Shown in pieces: positions 1 through 8,536 of a stretch of 14,369 nt of DNA. Position 1 is the first letter of the stretch, and each line of letters opens with the position of its first letter. The position numbers were made by a program, and so were the translations under genes. Under the pieces are notes generated by a model, which did no database searches, was not told the DNA's origin, and saw only the letters and a program-made list of their open reading frames with translations. The stretch comes from Ichthyophonus hoferi (lineage: Eukaryota; Opisthokonta; Ichthyosporea; Ichthyophonida; Ichthyophonidae), in NCBI GenBank assembly GCA_002751075.1, contig NAOQ01000858.1, positions 5,218 to 19,586 on the forward strand, given 5' to 3'.

Positions 1-1
1 T

Positions 2-83
2 GTCAGTTTGGCCGAGTGGTTAAGGCGTTGCACTCGAAATGCAATGGGATCTTCCCGCGCAGGTTCAAATCCTGCAGCTGACG
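2..83 (+). tRNA. tRNA-Ser-CGA: tRNA-Ser (anticodon CGA)
   Basis: Class II tRNA that folds cleanly. The acceptor stem pairs 2-8 with 76-82 (one G-U pair) and the discriminator is G83. The anticodon stem is 28-32/40-44 around the loop CTCGAAA, giving anticodon CGA at 35-37, which reads UCG. A long variable arm (45-58, GGGA against TCCC) is typical of serine tRNAs. The T stem is 59-63/71-75 with B box GGTTCAAATCC, and the A box region is TGGCCGAGTGG. There is no intron, although serine-CGA genes in budding and fission yeast do have one. The CCA end is not encoded, as expected for a eukaryotic gene. The gene lies 139 bases upstream of a CCR4 exon on the same strand and is probably inside that gene's intron. 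Confidence 0.97.
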
Positions 84-89
84 TTTTTT
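84..89 (+). terminator. RNA polymerase III terminator
   Basis: A run of six T residues starts directly after the tRNA discriminator base. This is the standard Pol III stop, leaving almost no 3' trailer. Confidence 0.88.
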
Positions 90-221
90 AAAAAGACAAA
101 ACTTTTATAATGCAACTAACATAAAATTACTTACTGTAAAGACCAATCAAAGTTTGCACTATTCACTATTCGCAAAGATTTGAAACCCTATTTTCTAACA
201 CCAATGAAATCTACACTTTAG
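84..221 (+). other. 3' end of a CCR4 intron (donor outside the window)
   Basis: The first CCR4 residues with clear family similarity follow TTTAG at 217-221. A CTAAC branch-site motif sits about 25 bases before that AG. The frame stays open upstream to 140, so a longer exon cannot be excluded, but the extra residues do not match the family. No donor is seen between the tRNA and this point, so the intron probably starts left of the window and contains the tRNA gene. The alternative is that the CCR4 sequence is a 5'-truncated copy. Confidence 0.6.
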
Positions 222-1290
222 GCCATGTATCGCCCGATCATCCCGACCTAGAAAATACCAATTATGGTAGTTTTGTACAAAATCGTTTACGTCACAACTT
301 TAACCTTCAACGGTGCTATAATGGTATGTTAGATAGCTCCAAAGAGGGAAAGGGAAGGGGATATAATGTGTCTGTGTGGATATTACATAGTTTTTAAAAT
401 GATATTGTATTATCCTCCGATTAGTTAAATATATCTTAACTTTACATCCCGTGGTTATTGATTGGGCAGTCGCCATCATTGTAATAAGCTAATTATGGCC
501 TGCACTGATTGGCTTTAATAAGATAGGTATGATCTAATTGGTGTAAACAACTTGGTATTAAACCTTTGATGGTATTCAACCACATTAAGCTCATTATAGG
601 TTAATATATGATAGAATACGATGTAGATAGTAAGTAAAAAATGAAATGAGTGACTATAACATCTTATGTTGTTAGAATTATAACAGCATATGTCATCACA
701 GGTGAAATGCCTTACACCAACTACACGTATGAATTCAAGGGTATTATTGACTACATTTGGTTCAGTGCGGATAATCTTAACTTGTCTGCCGTATTAGGCC
801 CTGTACCGGTAGGTGATTGGTTGCAATTGATGGAAAAGGAAAGATGATTGGCGTATGTGTATGTGTATGTGCTCATAGAATAAGTAGATGGAAATGTGAT
901 GTCTGATTAGTATGTGTAACTAACTATATAGACGTATTTATTTATTTATTTGTTTGTTCATTTATTTATTTGTATGTATATTGATGTTTGTAGGGAAATA
1001 CATAGGTGACTCTAATTATATTGATATGTGAATAGATGATTGCGTATGCCTTAATCTATTTATCTACTATCTGTCTATTTATATATCTGGATATGTATTG
1101 ACGTGCGCCCCATGTACTTTTGACATTGATTATTCATTATTATGTAACTATAAATGTGTATTTAGGTAGTCTACTTTTTAAATATTTGAATATGCAGGAA
1201 AGTTATATGGAACAGTTTTTGGGTTGTCCCACTGCACATCATCCATCCGATCACTTCCCATTAGTGTGTGAACTCAAGGTTCGCGCCTAG
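222..1290 (+). CDS. CCR4: CCR4 (CNOT6-type) mRNA deadenylase, C-terminal exons
   Basis: This is the C-terminal third of the endonuclease/exonuclease/phosphatase domain of the CCR4-NOT catalytic subunit, which shortens mRNA poly(A) tails in the cytoplasm. Three exons are visible: 222-323, 702-808 and 1198-1290 (TAG stop). They join in phase and encode about 99 residues. Landmarks in order are SPDHPDL, a short N-Y-G segment, MPYTNYT, FKGIIDYIWFS, VLGPVP, then FLGCP and HPSDHFPL, whose Asp-His belongs to the active site. After splicing, spacing between these motifs matches my recollection of yeast Ccr4 residue for residue. The protein ends ten residues after SDHF, normal for fungi. The catalytic GDFNS motif and the leucine-rich repeats would be upstream. 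Codon use is mixed, unlike the G/C-ending codons of the ribosomal genes. No break is visible. Confidence 0.92.
324..701 (+). other. CCR4 intron, 378 nt
   Basis: The donor is GTATGT after the first base of a glycine codon and the acceptor is ATCACAG. Removing it gives Y-N-G-E-M-P-Y-T-N, the same length as yeast Ccr4 Y-E-N-E-L-P-F-T-N. The frame left of the acceptor stays open back to 650 but does not match the family, so those residues are intronic. Confidence 0.9.
809..1197 (+). other. CCR4 intron, 389 nt, with microsatellites
   Basis: The donor is GTAGGT directly after VLGPVP and the acceptor is TATGCAG. Reading through the donor meets a stop at 845-847, while splicing restores the run to FLGCP and HPSDHF with the family's exact spacing. 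The intron holds (GTATGT)n and (ATTT)n tracts. Confidence 0.9.
853..971. repeat. Microsatellites in CCR4 intron
   Basis: A short GTATGT run lies at 853-870 and an ATTT/GTTT tetranucleotide run at 935-971. They look like ordinary slippage repeats. Confidence 0.85.
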
Positions 1291-1518
1291 GATGACGTAA
1301 GTTCTGGAAGATGATTGGTTAATGGGTTTATGTGGTCTTTAACACCAATCAGAAGACATTTAAATTTATATCTATTATTATTGTACGAAGATCTACAAAG
1401 AAAAGGCTAATCGGAGGCCTTGTGATGTTAATAATTAACTACGTTCCACTTAATTGGATGTGAACGTACCCTGAATTAATTGATAGTATTAATCTTTAGA
1501 TGCCTTTAGAATTGAGTA

Positions 1519-1524
1519 AATAAA
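1519..1524 (+). promoter_or_regulatory. Possible CCR4 polyadenylation signal
   Basis: The first AATAAA after the CCR4 stop lies about 230 bases downstream. Canonical hexamers are only weakly diagnostic in A+T-rich fungal DNA, so this is a candidate only. Confidence 0.3.
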
Positions 1525-1970
1525 CATTATTCAAGTGCATAATTAGTTACGCAAATTATATATACTCCAATTACTGACGGCCAATCTCCTGTTATTAATC
1601 TGTTTTATTACATTGTTAGTGTATTAATACTGCCATATTAGGATTGATATGGTGCGTTTATTGTTGTATATGTTCAATGTATGCTCCAGATACCAGATTG
1701 AAATAACTGATTAGCTGAACGATAGTATTGGCTATCCAATTAAATGATAGAGCAATTGATTAGATTTTAACTACTGATGTAGTTAGCCTATAAGATAATA
1801 GGTTGACGCAGGTGCTCATATGAAACTATATACTTACCCATACATATACAGAATTCTAAGCGGATGAATAGCCTTGAGAAACCCTTTTTTCCTCACCTAA
1901 CGTGTGAGATTAGATTGCAATAATGGAAGACAATCTACTTTTAGTCTCTTTCTATTATCCATTTATATCT

Positions 1971-2070
1971 ACCTACTTACTTGCTTACTTATTTATTTAC
2001 TTATTTACTTACTTACCCAGGCTTACAGAAATACATGTATACTTATATATATATATATATATATATATAT
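1971..2070. repeat. Tetranucleotide and (TA)n microsatellites
   Basis: An imperfect ACTT/ATTT tetranucleotide run spans 1971-2016 and a pure (TA)n tract spans 2044-2070. Two overlapping open frames here are only translations of these repeats, rich in Leu, Tyr and Ile. Confidence 0.9.
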
Positions 2071-2700
2071 GCCCGTATATAGATAGCATCGTACTGTCTT
2101 ATTAAATTCTTTTTTTCTCTGAATATATGTTTGAACATCTTCATGTGTACTCCAATTGGATCTGTCTCAGTGTACATAGTAAAGTGCAAGGCGACTGCTA
2201 GAACTGACATAACTTTTCACGAATACTTTTTGTCCGAAATACTTATATACAACAACTTGGTACACTTTTTTAGATTTTTGTCTAATTTATAAATAACTGT
2301 ATAGTGGGGAACATACAATTTAAACTACCTTTACTACTGGTTAGTTACCATAATTAAATATTCATTCTCTCTCCAATAGGTGTAAGTAACTCTTATTCCT
2401 ATTATTTCAGAATCCTCTATACTTCATCATGCTATTGTGCTGCTATCGCTTTTAAATTAAATTATAGTATAAAATAATCTAATATAATAGACTAAATAAA
2501 GTACATTGCATTGCCACAGTTATATGCTAGTGCTTGGTATAGTATAGTATAGTCTTATAACGCCTGTTTGTGTTTAGAGGTTGTGACTATTGACTACAGC
2601 TGCATGCGCAACATGCTTGAAAAAACAGATATAGTCGAAATTAACTAATTAATAATTGAATTGTTAAGTAGTCTATATATAGTATGTTATATTTAGAATT

Positions 2701-2763
2701 TATAAAAGGGCTCTGTCTGTGACAGGTTCCTACTCTTGTTTTTCTAAAGCTGTACTGAATAAA
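2701..2763 (+). promoter_or_regulatory. TATA box closely followed by AATAAA
   Basis: TATAAAAGGG at 2701 and AATAAA at 2758-2763 lie about 50 bases apart in a locally C/G-richer stretch. This spacing is seen inside LTRs, where promoter and polyadenylation signal bracket the R region. I could not find matching TG...CA ends or a target-site duplication, so an old solo LTR is only a possibility. Chance is the main alternative. Confidence 0.25.
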
Positions 2764-2812
2764 GTTCCTATTGTAAGACTGTTAACTTGAACAGCGGCCC
2801 AAATTAACTGTT

Positions 2813-2835
2813 TTTGAATGAATCATTCATTCAAA
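2813..2835. repeat. 23-nt perfect palindrome
   Basis: Two 11-base arms (TTTGAATGAAT and its reverse complement) flank a single central C. It is too short-looped for an RNA hairpin. It could be a dimeric protein-binding site or chance in A+T-rich DNA. Confidence 0.6.
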
Positions 2836-4546
2836 CTAATAATTCGTCAATACATGTTACCAAAAAAGTATAGCAACTTGCCAAATATGGGAGCTAGGGA
2901 AAAAGCCGTCTAAATATGGACACAATGTTCCAGATCGATTAGAAGATAGGGATCAAGAATCTGAGTGTATCTCACCGGGCATGTAATAGCTCAGAACGTT
3001 CTATATAAGCCAATAAATGGTCGTATTGTAATTTATGTAAACCATATGTGGCTATACAAACATCCAAGTATGGAATGTGTTATTATGAATCAACAGCCTA
3101 CGAAATGTGTCAACCAGTAAAGGTTAATATGACCATTATAACTTAGATCAAAAAATTGATCTTAGTAACATTAGCATCCCCTATAAGTAAAGGTTGTAAA
3201 ACCTTGAAAATTGTAATAGGATGAAACAAGCTAATAAATAGTCATAGCTAAGCCGGGATTCACGAAGCTTTCCATTTTCTTAATTGCTAACAAAATTTAT
3301 TTATTTGCATGTGTAAATTCCTTGATGTTTGGGAATAAGTAGCCTGTATTTTGCAATGCCTAGATCTGTATTAGCTCTTAATCATAAGCGTCCGCATTCC
3401 GCGAAAAACACCTTTTGCTAATATAGAGAATTATTTAGTTACTTTTGATCCTAACAACACACACTACATACATTCGGTCTTGGCGCCTCTATCTGATCAC
3501 TCATACTTACTGTGCAATAAGTATGTTTTCACCAAAACGAATTAGGACAAGAATCTCAGCAAACGCATATTGCATGTCACTACAAGAAATACTAAAATAA
3601 AATCTACGCACGTCTCTTCCTATTTCTTATCCTTCTCCTTTCTATATAGAGAGCACATAGAGCTACCCATAAATTCTATTACTATGCCAGTTAATAGCAA
3701 CAACAAACAACATTGCAGCAAATAAATATATATAGTGCTGTGATTTAAACAGACACCACTAATAAATTTTCCTTAATCATCTTTCCATGTAACTTACTAC
3801 GAATAATGTCTGACGGTGCCACTTTCAGGATTATAGAGACAATAATAACGTATTATGTAAGCAATGGTCAAAAAATAAAAATCAATTATATCTCAAAGTA
3901 GTCCACATTCACCCAGTGTTTATTTTCCATGATATATGTAGTCACATCTTTGTGACTGTCATACTTATTGCAACTCAACATTTTTCTATTAATCTATTTT
4001 CTGCTATGTACACTGTTACAAAGTAATTTGTTTTATCCTCACCACAATTAAACAATTCCATTTTAGTGGTGTACTGACAGTCATCACAAGTGATATCAAA
4101 ACCCCCACAAGATTATTATTGAGAACACTAATTTGATAATATATTATTATCCTGTGTTAATTCAATTACTGAATCACAAACTCAATATTAAAAATCCACA
4201 AATAGTGAAGAATTAGCTCTCTTGCAGATCTCTCTAAAAGTTTCTAAGTAAAATTATCCTATAGGACTTTCATTATTGGAATTGAAAATTTATATTTTTA
4301 AAATATGCCCAATAACTGCAGTATTAGAAAAATTATTTTTAAAAAAAAGTAATGACTGTTCACATTATTAGTACTTCCTGTTTGAAAGATTATAATAATA
4401 ACATCCGATGCCATTATGGTTCCCTGAACCTTCATCTTTTTGTAGCTTTTGATATATAGTATATCAAGAAATGCTGTAGGTAAGAAATCCCAATACTATA
4501 GGCAATTCCTTCTGATTGAATCCAAGAATCATCACTATCATACAAC

Positions 4547-4908
4547 ATGTTGGAAATAACAAGCAGAGACAGGATCGTTCCAGTGACCTATATTTGTTTA
4601 GAAGAAAAGAGAATACCAAATGAAGAAGCGTTTTAACGTGTTTCTTTGCATACACAAAGTACAGATATGCCAAGATAAATTTTTATTATTAAACAAGTCA
4701 GTAGGACTTTTCTTAGGTAGGTGCCTAGGTAATATGCTATCTGGACCCAAAACATTTATTCTGAAATGGCTTATTATATAGTTGCAGTATCTATATCATT
4801 AGCTAGTTCAATTTTGATAGAATCTTGTATTGCCGTTTAACACCAATAGGTTGCACCAGCAATTTTTCCAGGCTAAATATGTAATAATAATTGCTAATAA
4901 TATTAAAT
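4547..4908 (+). repeat. Direct repeat, copy 1 (362 bp)
   Basis: This aligns almost without gaps to 5486-5847 and has the same length. Identity is roughly 85% by eye, higher in the right two thirds. The best-kept core includes TTTATTATTAAACAAGTCAG, then CATTTATTCTGAAATGGC, then TTGCCGTTTAACACCAATA. Differences are mostly transitions and fall on all codon positions in every frame I tried, so the copies look neutral, not coding. No terminal inverted repeats or target duplications are visible at the edges. It could be an old segmental duplication or two copies of an unknown interspersed repeat. Confidence 0.9.
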
Positions 4909-5485
4909 ATTTACAGTTATATAAGGAAATACCTAAATTAATTGAATATATTCCTTTTTTAACACTCTCCCTTAACCTTGGTGGATTATTTCACTTAAAG
5001 CATAAAAATATGAAAAGGAACATAAAAAAACCTTAACATGACGAATACTTAGCTGTAGGCTTATTGCTTATTAAATGAACTAAATAATTCCTGGTGCCAT
5101 TCAGAAGTGACTTTGGCATGGCAACCAATGTAAAAAAATTAGGAGACAGTTCATCAAACTACATGTTAAATGTACTTGTTCGATCTGGCTCTGGCTCTGA
5201 CTCTGGCAAATAGCGTCTGGCAGTTGACGGCAGAAATGATATGTGGGTGTTGCCCAGTTGTTTTGCACGATATCTTGGAGTCACTTTAATGCTGGAAATG
5301 CTGATAGTTCAAATTCAAGTTTAAAGACAGTGTGTAGATGTAATAAAATTTGAGTCTACACACGTAGAAGTCAATGGAAGGATATGGACTTGGGGTAAAG
5401 TGTTGTTGGCATTTGTGAATCGTTGATTTAATAGAATTACCAAGTTTTGGAACCATGATAAACTATTTAAGCTTTCTCTGCTATC
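4909..5485. other. Spacer between the direct-repeat copies
   Basis: The centre (about 5160-5290) is richer in G+C than its surroundings and contains a short CTGGCTCTG/CTGACTCTG run. On the - strand it reads as an open stretch of about 49 codons, with RYRAKQLGNTH, then a proline-acidic run (PESEPEPD), then a stop just before 5160. An acceptor-like CAG precedes it. I do not recognise it. It may be the last exon of a gene, or chance. No other gene is seen. Confidence 0.35.
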
Positions 5486-5847
5486 ATGTTAAAAATAATA
5501 AGAATAGACAGGAATGTTCCATTGGCCTATATTCGTTTAGAAAAGGAGATAATAACGAATGAAGAGCGTTTCAATGTGATCCTTAACATACACGGAGTAT
5601 AGATATGCCAAGATACATTTTTATTATTAAACAAGTCAGCAGGACTTGTCTTAGGCAGGTGCCCAAGCAATGTGCTATCTGGACTTAAAACATTTATTCT
5701 GAAATGGCTTATTATATAGCTGCAGGATCTATACTATTAGCTGGTTCATTTTTTAATAGAATCCTGGATTGCCGTTTAACACCAATATATTGCACTAGCA
5801 ATTTGCCCAGGCTACATATGTAATAATAATTGTTAATAATATTAAAT
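5486..5847 (+). repeat. Direct repeat, copy 2 (362 bp)
   Basis: This is the partner of 4547-4908, in the same orientation, with a 939-bp offset between starts. Similarity stops sharply at both sides: CATGTT on the left, ATTAAAT on the right. The 577-bp spacer has no counterpart beyond either copy. Confidence 0.9.
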
Positions 5848-5986
5848 GTTAATATCGTAGATATGTGCCGTAAATAACATCTGAATCAAGAAAATATTAT
5901 GTGTGACCACATCTTTGAAAATACATAGCAATATGGGAAAAGTGACTATAGTTAAAATATATAATTAATCAATATTAAATTGCCTG

Positions 5987-6048
5987 TTTGCAATAGGCAA
6001 CTGCCATTCTCAACGTGGATAAAATAATTGCTACGGAAGTTAAAATTA
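5987..6048 (-). repeat. Old repeat pair, member A
   Basis: It matches 7268-7329 without gaps at about 45 of 62 bases, with most differences being transitions. Read on the - strand in the frame giving S-N-Y-F-I-H-V-E-N-G-S, changes fall preferentially on third positions, a faint coding signature. This member lies in an 81-codon open frame (5952-6197, -) that is otherwise low-complexity and unrecognised. Confidence 0.65.
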
Positions 6049-7267
6049 CCACCTCTTAATATATACAAATATATTAATATAATGTAAACAATAAATAAGT
6101 AGAATTGTAATGGACCTATTACTAAATAAATGCAATACAACAATATTATATTATAACATTCATCTCTTGCAGTATGTTCTTTTTCCAGTTTGGTCAAATT
6201 GAGAAATTCATGGCATACTTAGCTGACCTCTAAACCCCAAGGTCATCAGGATTTACATTGATTACTAGAAATTTATTTACCTCAAGCCAAAACTGATTGG
6301 AATATTGATATAAAGTGCATGTAGTGGCTGGGGTATATTTAATTTTCTAGTAAAAAGTATTTTTGTTTGAATAGGGCGAAAATAATTTTCTCCTTTGGTG
6401 GCCCACACTCTGAAATCTTGGCATTCTGCTACCTGGTGGTTGGTGTTGTGTTTAATTTACTGTTATAATACCCCACATACATGTATTTGTCTAGACTGTA
6501 TTTTATGCAAGTTTATTAATTAGCATGCATAAACTTATTACATTTTAAAAAATGATATTGCCTTGAACTAATTACATATGATACGATTACCAAATGCACA
6601 TCAAAAAAAATACAATTGTATATTAGGAATTGGCAATCATTGAATAAAAAGTTCAAAAGGATGATTCGGTTAGCGATGATGTACCAGTTAAAGAAGATTG
6701 AATAAACAAATAAAAATACATACTGGCATTTCATTTTTGAATAAATTCCAGAATACGGCCACTACTTAATCTATTATATAAATACAATTTTATTTTCAAT
6801 ATTTCTCTGATACAAGAGGCTCTATGTCATCTCTAGGCCTAAAATTATTTCGGCCTGAACCATCCTGCTACTATATATAATCATTATCTAGCTAGATCTT
6901 CATTATTATTACAGAAAAAATACATGTAACTCATTTCAATTATGAGGCTACCGTTTCCGAATGTAAAGACAGTGTTATTGAGTTTTACATTATTACTATT
7001 ACAATACAGCAATCTTTAAAGTGTAAAAGCATGTAGACCTAAGTGTTTCAATATTCCAAAACTACATTTTTTTCGGCCATACGGAGAGGCTTCGTTAATG
7101 ATGCTTTGTCAATTTCAGATTAATTAATGTTTGGTTCTAAATTATTCTACATAAAAAAATGCTATATTTGAAAAGTATCAAAATGTTTTATCTAAGATAG
7201 ACTGGGAAATCTTAATTCTGTAGTGATACTGAATAAAGATTATACAGTTTTTATCTTAAACTCTCTA

Positions 7268-7329
7268 TTTGCAATTGTCAGCTACCACTCTGAACATGGG
7301 TGAGGTAATTACTGCACAAGCTAAAATCA
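7268..7329 (-). repeat. Old repeat pair, member B
   Basis: This is the second copy of the block at 5987-6048. In the matching - strand frame it reads S-N-Y-L-T-H-V-Q-S-G-S and then a stop. If the block was once coding, this copy is a decayed exon. Confidence 0.6.
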
Positions 7330-7484
7330 ACAAGTATCCCACCAATGTTAGATAGCAATCGCAATTAAAAGCAGAGAAGTTAAAAAAGGAAAACGATCAT
7401 TATTAAGTATATTTTGCGAATAATAATAATAATAAGTTAATCCTGTCAGACAAAATCTTTTTGTACTTTTTAACTATAGCATAT

Positions 7485-7560
7485 TATATATATATATATA
7501 TATATAGATTACTTGATAATCTGATTGTTAAATCAATAAATAAATAAATAAATAAATAAA
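7485..7560. repeat. (TA)n and (AATA)n microsatellites
   Basis: A (TA)n tract at 7485-7506 and an (AATA)n tract at 7535-7560 are separated by 28 bases. A further short (TA)n tract lies at 7878-7894 and another at 11497-11511. Confidence 0.88.
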
Positions 7561-8392
7561 GGTTACTCATAGTATGCTAATAAATAGGTAATTAAGTTAG
7601 ATTATAACTGTTTTTCATTCATAAAGCGTATGTAGCTATATATTGACTTATTTCTCTTATGGAAGCTGTCGCCATCAAAAACTTACATACGGCTAATCGA
7701 GATTGGAGCCTCCTTCCAGTTATTAAATGGAATTCCTCTTGTAATAGGACACTTTGTATTTAGTATGTTGAACATAATGTAGTAGTGTAGATGTCCTCAT
7801 CCCAGGAAAAAAGATTAAATGTATTTTTAATCAGAGAATTCTTGCTACTGTAAATAATATCAAGTTTCATTGGAACAATATATATATATATATTATACAT
7901 GAATCCATAGTTACAAAGTTTATGTTTATTCTTAAAGAAATATTGGTGCATTCACACCATGGGTAAGTGTTTATACGATTATGTACTTATAGCCAATAGC
8001 ATTTGTGTTTAGTTTGAATTGGTTATATTTAACTAGGAAGTTAGTGCCAAATATGATCTACTTAAGGATTAATAAAATGCACTCAAGAAAGCTATATTGA
8101 TTGGTGATATTAGCAATTTACAATAGGGATAGTTAGTATACACGTTTTTTAATACGTAAAAGAAACACGTGTCTCTTCATTAAGGGGCTGGCAACCATAA
8201 CTGATTTTGTTTGGTTTAAGGGATAATTTCTCGTTAAATAGGTGATATCTATGATAGCTGATGGTGAAAATATTTTTTCCACAAGATCTTATTAATTAGA
8301 ATTAATGTTATATAAATATTAATGCCTAAATCCAATCCATCTTAAAGAAGGACGTAAGTTATTTAACAAGTATAGATGTTTGCTGAAGTTGA

Positions 8393-8536
8393 TGCGGAGT
8401 AAATGATCAGGGATGGCGGTCTGGTGATAAAGGTAAATGTTGTAACATTTTGATATTGTTGGCAGAAGGTTTAGAAAGTCAAGTCAAACCGCAATGTACA
8501 TTCAATGTAGTTAAGTTCTGGCTCTCGTTACTATGA
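8393..8536 (+). other. Unrecognised open stretch of 47 codons
   Basis: This frame is open from a stop before 8393 to the TGA at 8534-8536 and has no ATG at its start. It includes the runs NDQGWRSGDKGKCC and KPQCTFNVVKFW, a more protein-like mix than the A+T-driven frames around it. A GGTAAAT donor-like site lies inside. I do not recognise the family. It could be a stray exon, a relic, or chance. Confidence 0.15.

Larger units (their letters stand above)
1291..4546. other. A+T-rich intergenic DNA, no recognisable gene
   Basis: I found no coding region of a known family on either strand. Contents are the CCR4 3' flank, simple repeats at 1971-2070, a TATA/AATAAA pair at 2701-2763, a palindrome at 2813-2835, an AGAACGTTCT palindrome just before a TATATAA near 3000, and short open stretches. 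One of these, on the + strand, ends at the TAA after a CISPGM run near 2984 and is polar with no family match. Another, on the - strand (3575-3511, then 3417-3378), can be joined through a GTAAGT donor and a TTAG acceptor but is only 34 residues. None is convincing as a gene. Confidence 0.6.

Noticed and set aside
140-221. In-frame extension of the first CCR4 exon to the left
   Set aside because: The frame is open but the residues do not match Ccr4/CNOT6, while a branch motif plus TTTAG gives the expected phase and spacing at 222.
650-701. Start of a 65-codon open frame as a separate small gene
   Set aside because: Residues before 702 are intronic; only the part after the CAG acceptor matches CCR4, and its apparent end lies past a splice donor.
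1219-1260. CATCCATCC near CCR4 as another RPG box
   Set aside because: It is part of the conserved HPSDHF coding motif.
1904-2105. Two overlapping 60-codon frames
   Set aside because: They are translations of tetranucleotide and (TA)n microsatellites.
3378-3575. Two-exon 34-residue gene on the - strand
   Set aside because: The donor and acceptor are good, but the intron would be 93 nt, far shorter than all others here, and the peptide matches nothing.
4464-4673. 69-codon - strand frame as a gene
   Set aside because: It begins with TTG, it is disrupted in the paralogous direct-repeat copy, and substitutions are not biased to third positions.
4830-5036. 68-codon + strand frame
   Set aside because: It crosses the right edge of the direct repeat into unrelated DNA and is A+T-driven.
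6516-6734. 72-codon - strand frame, hydrophobic
   Set aside because: It is rich in Ile, Tyr and Phe as expected from A+T-rich DNA, with no start context or family.
7760-7951. 63-codon - strand frame
   Set aside because: It includes a translated (TA)n tract and has no recognisable motif.
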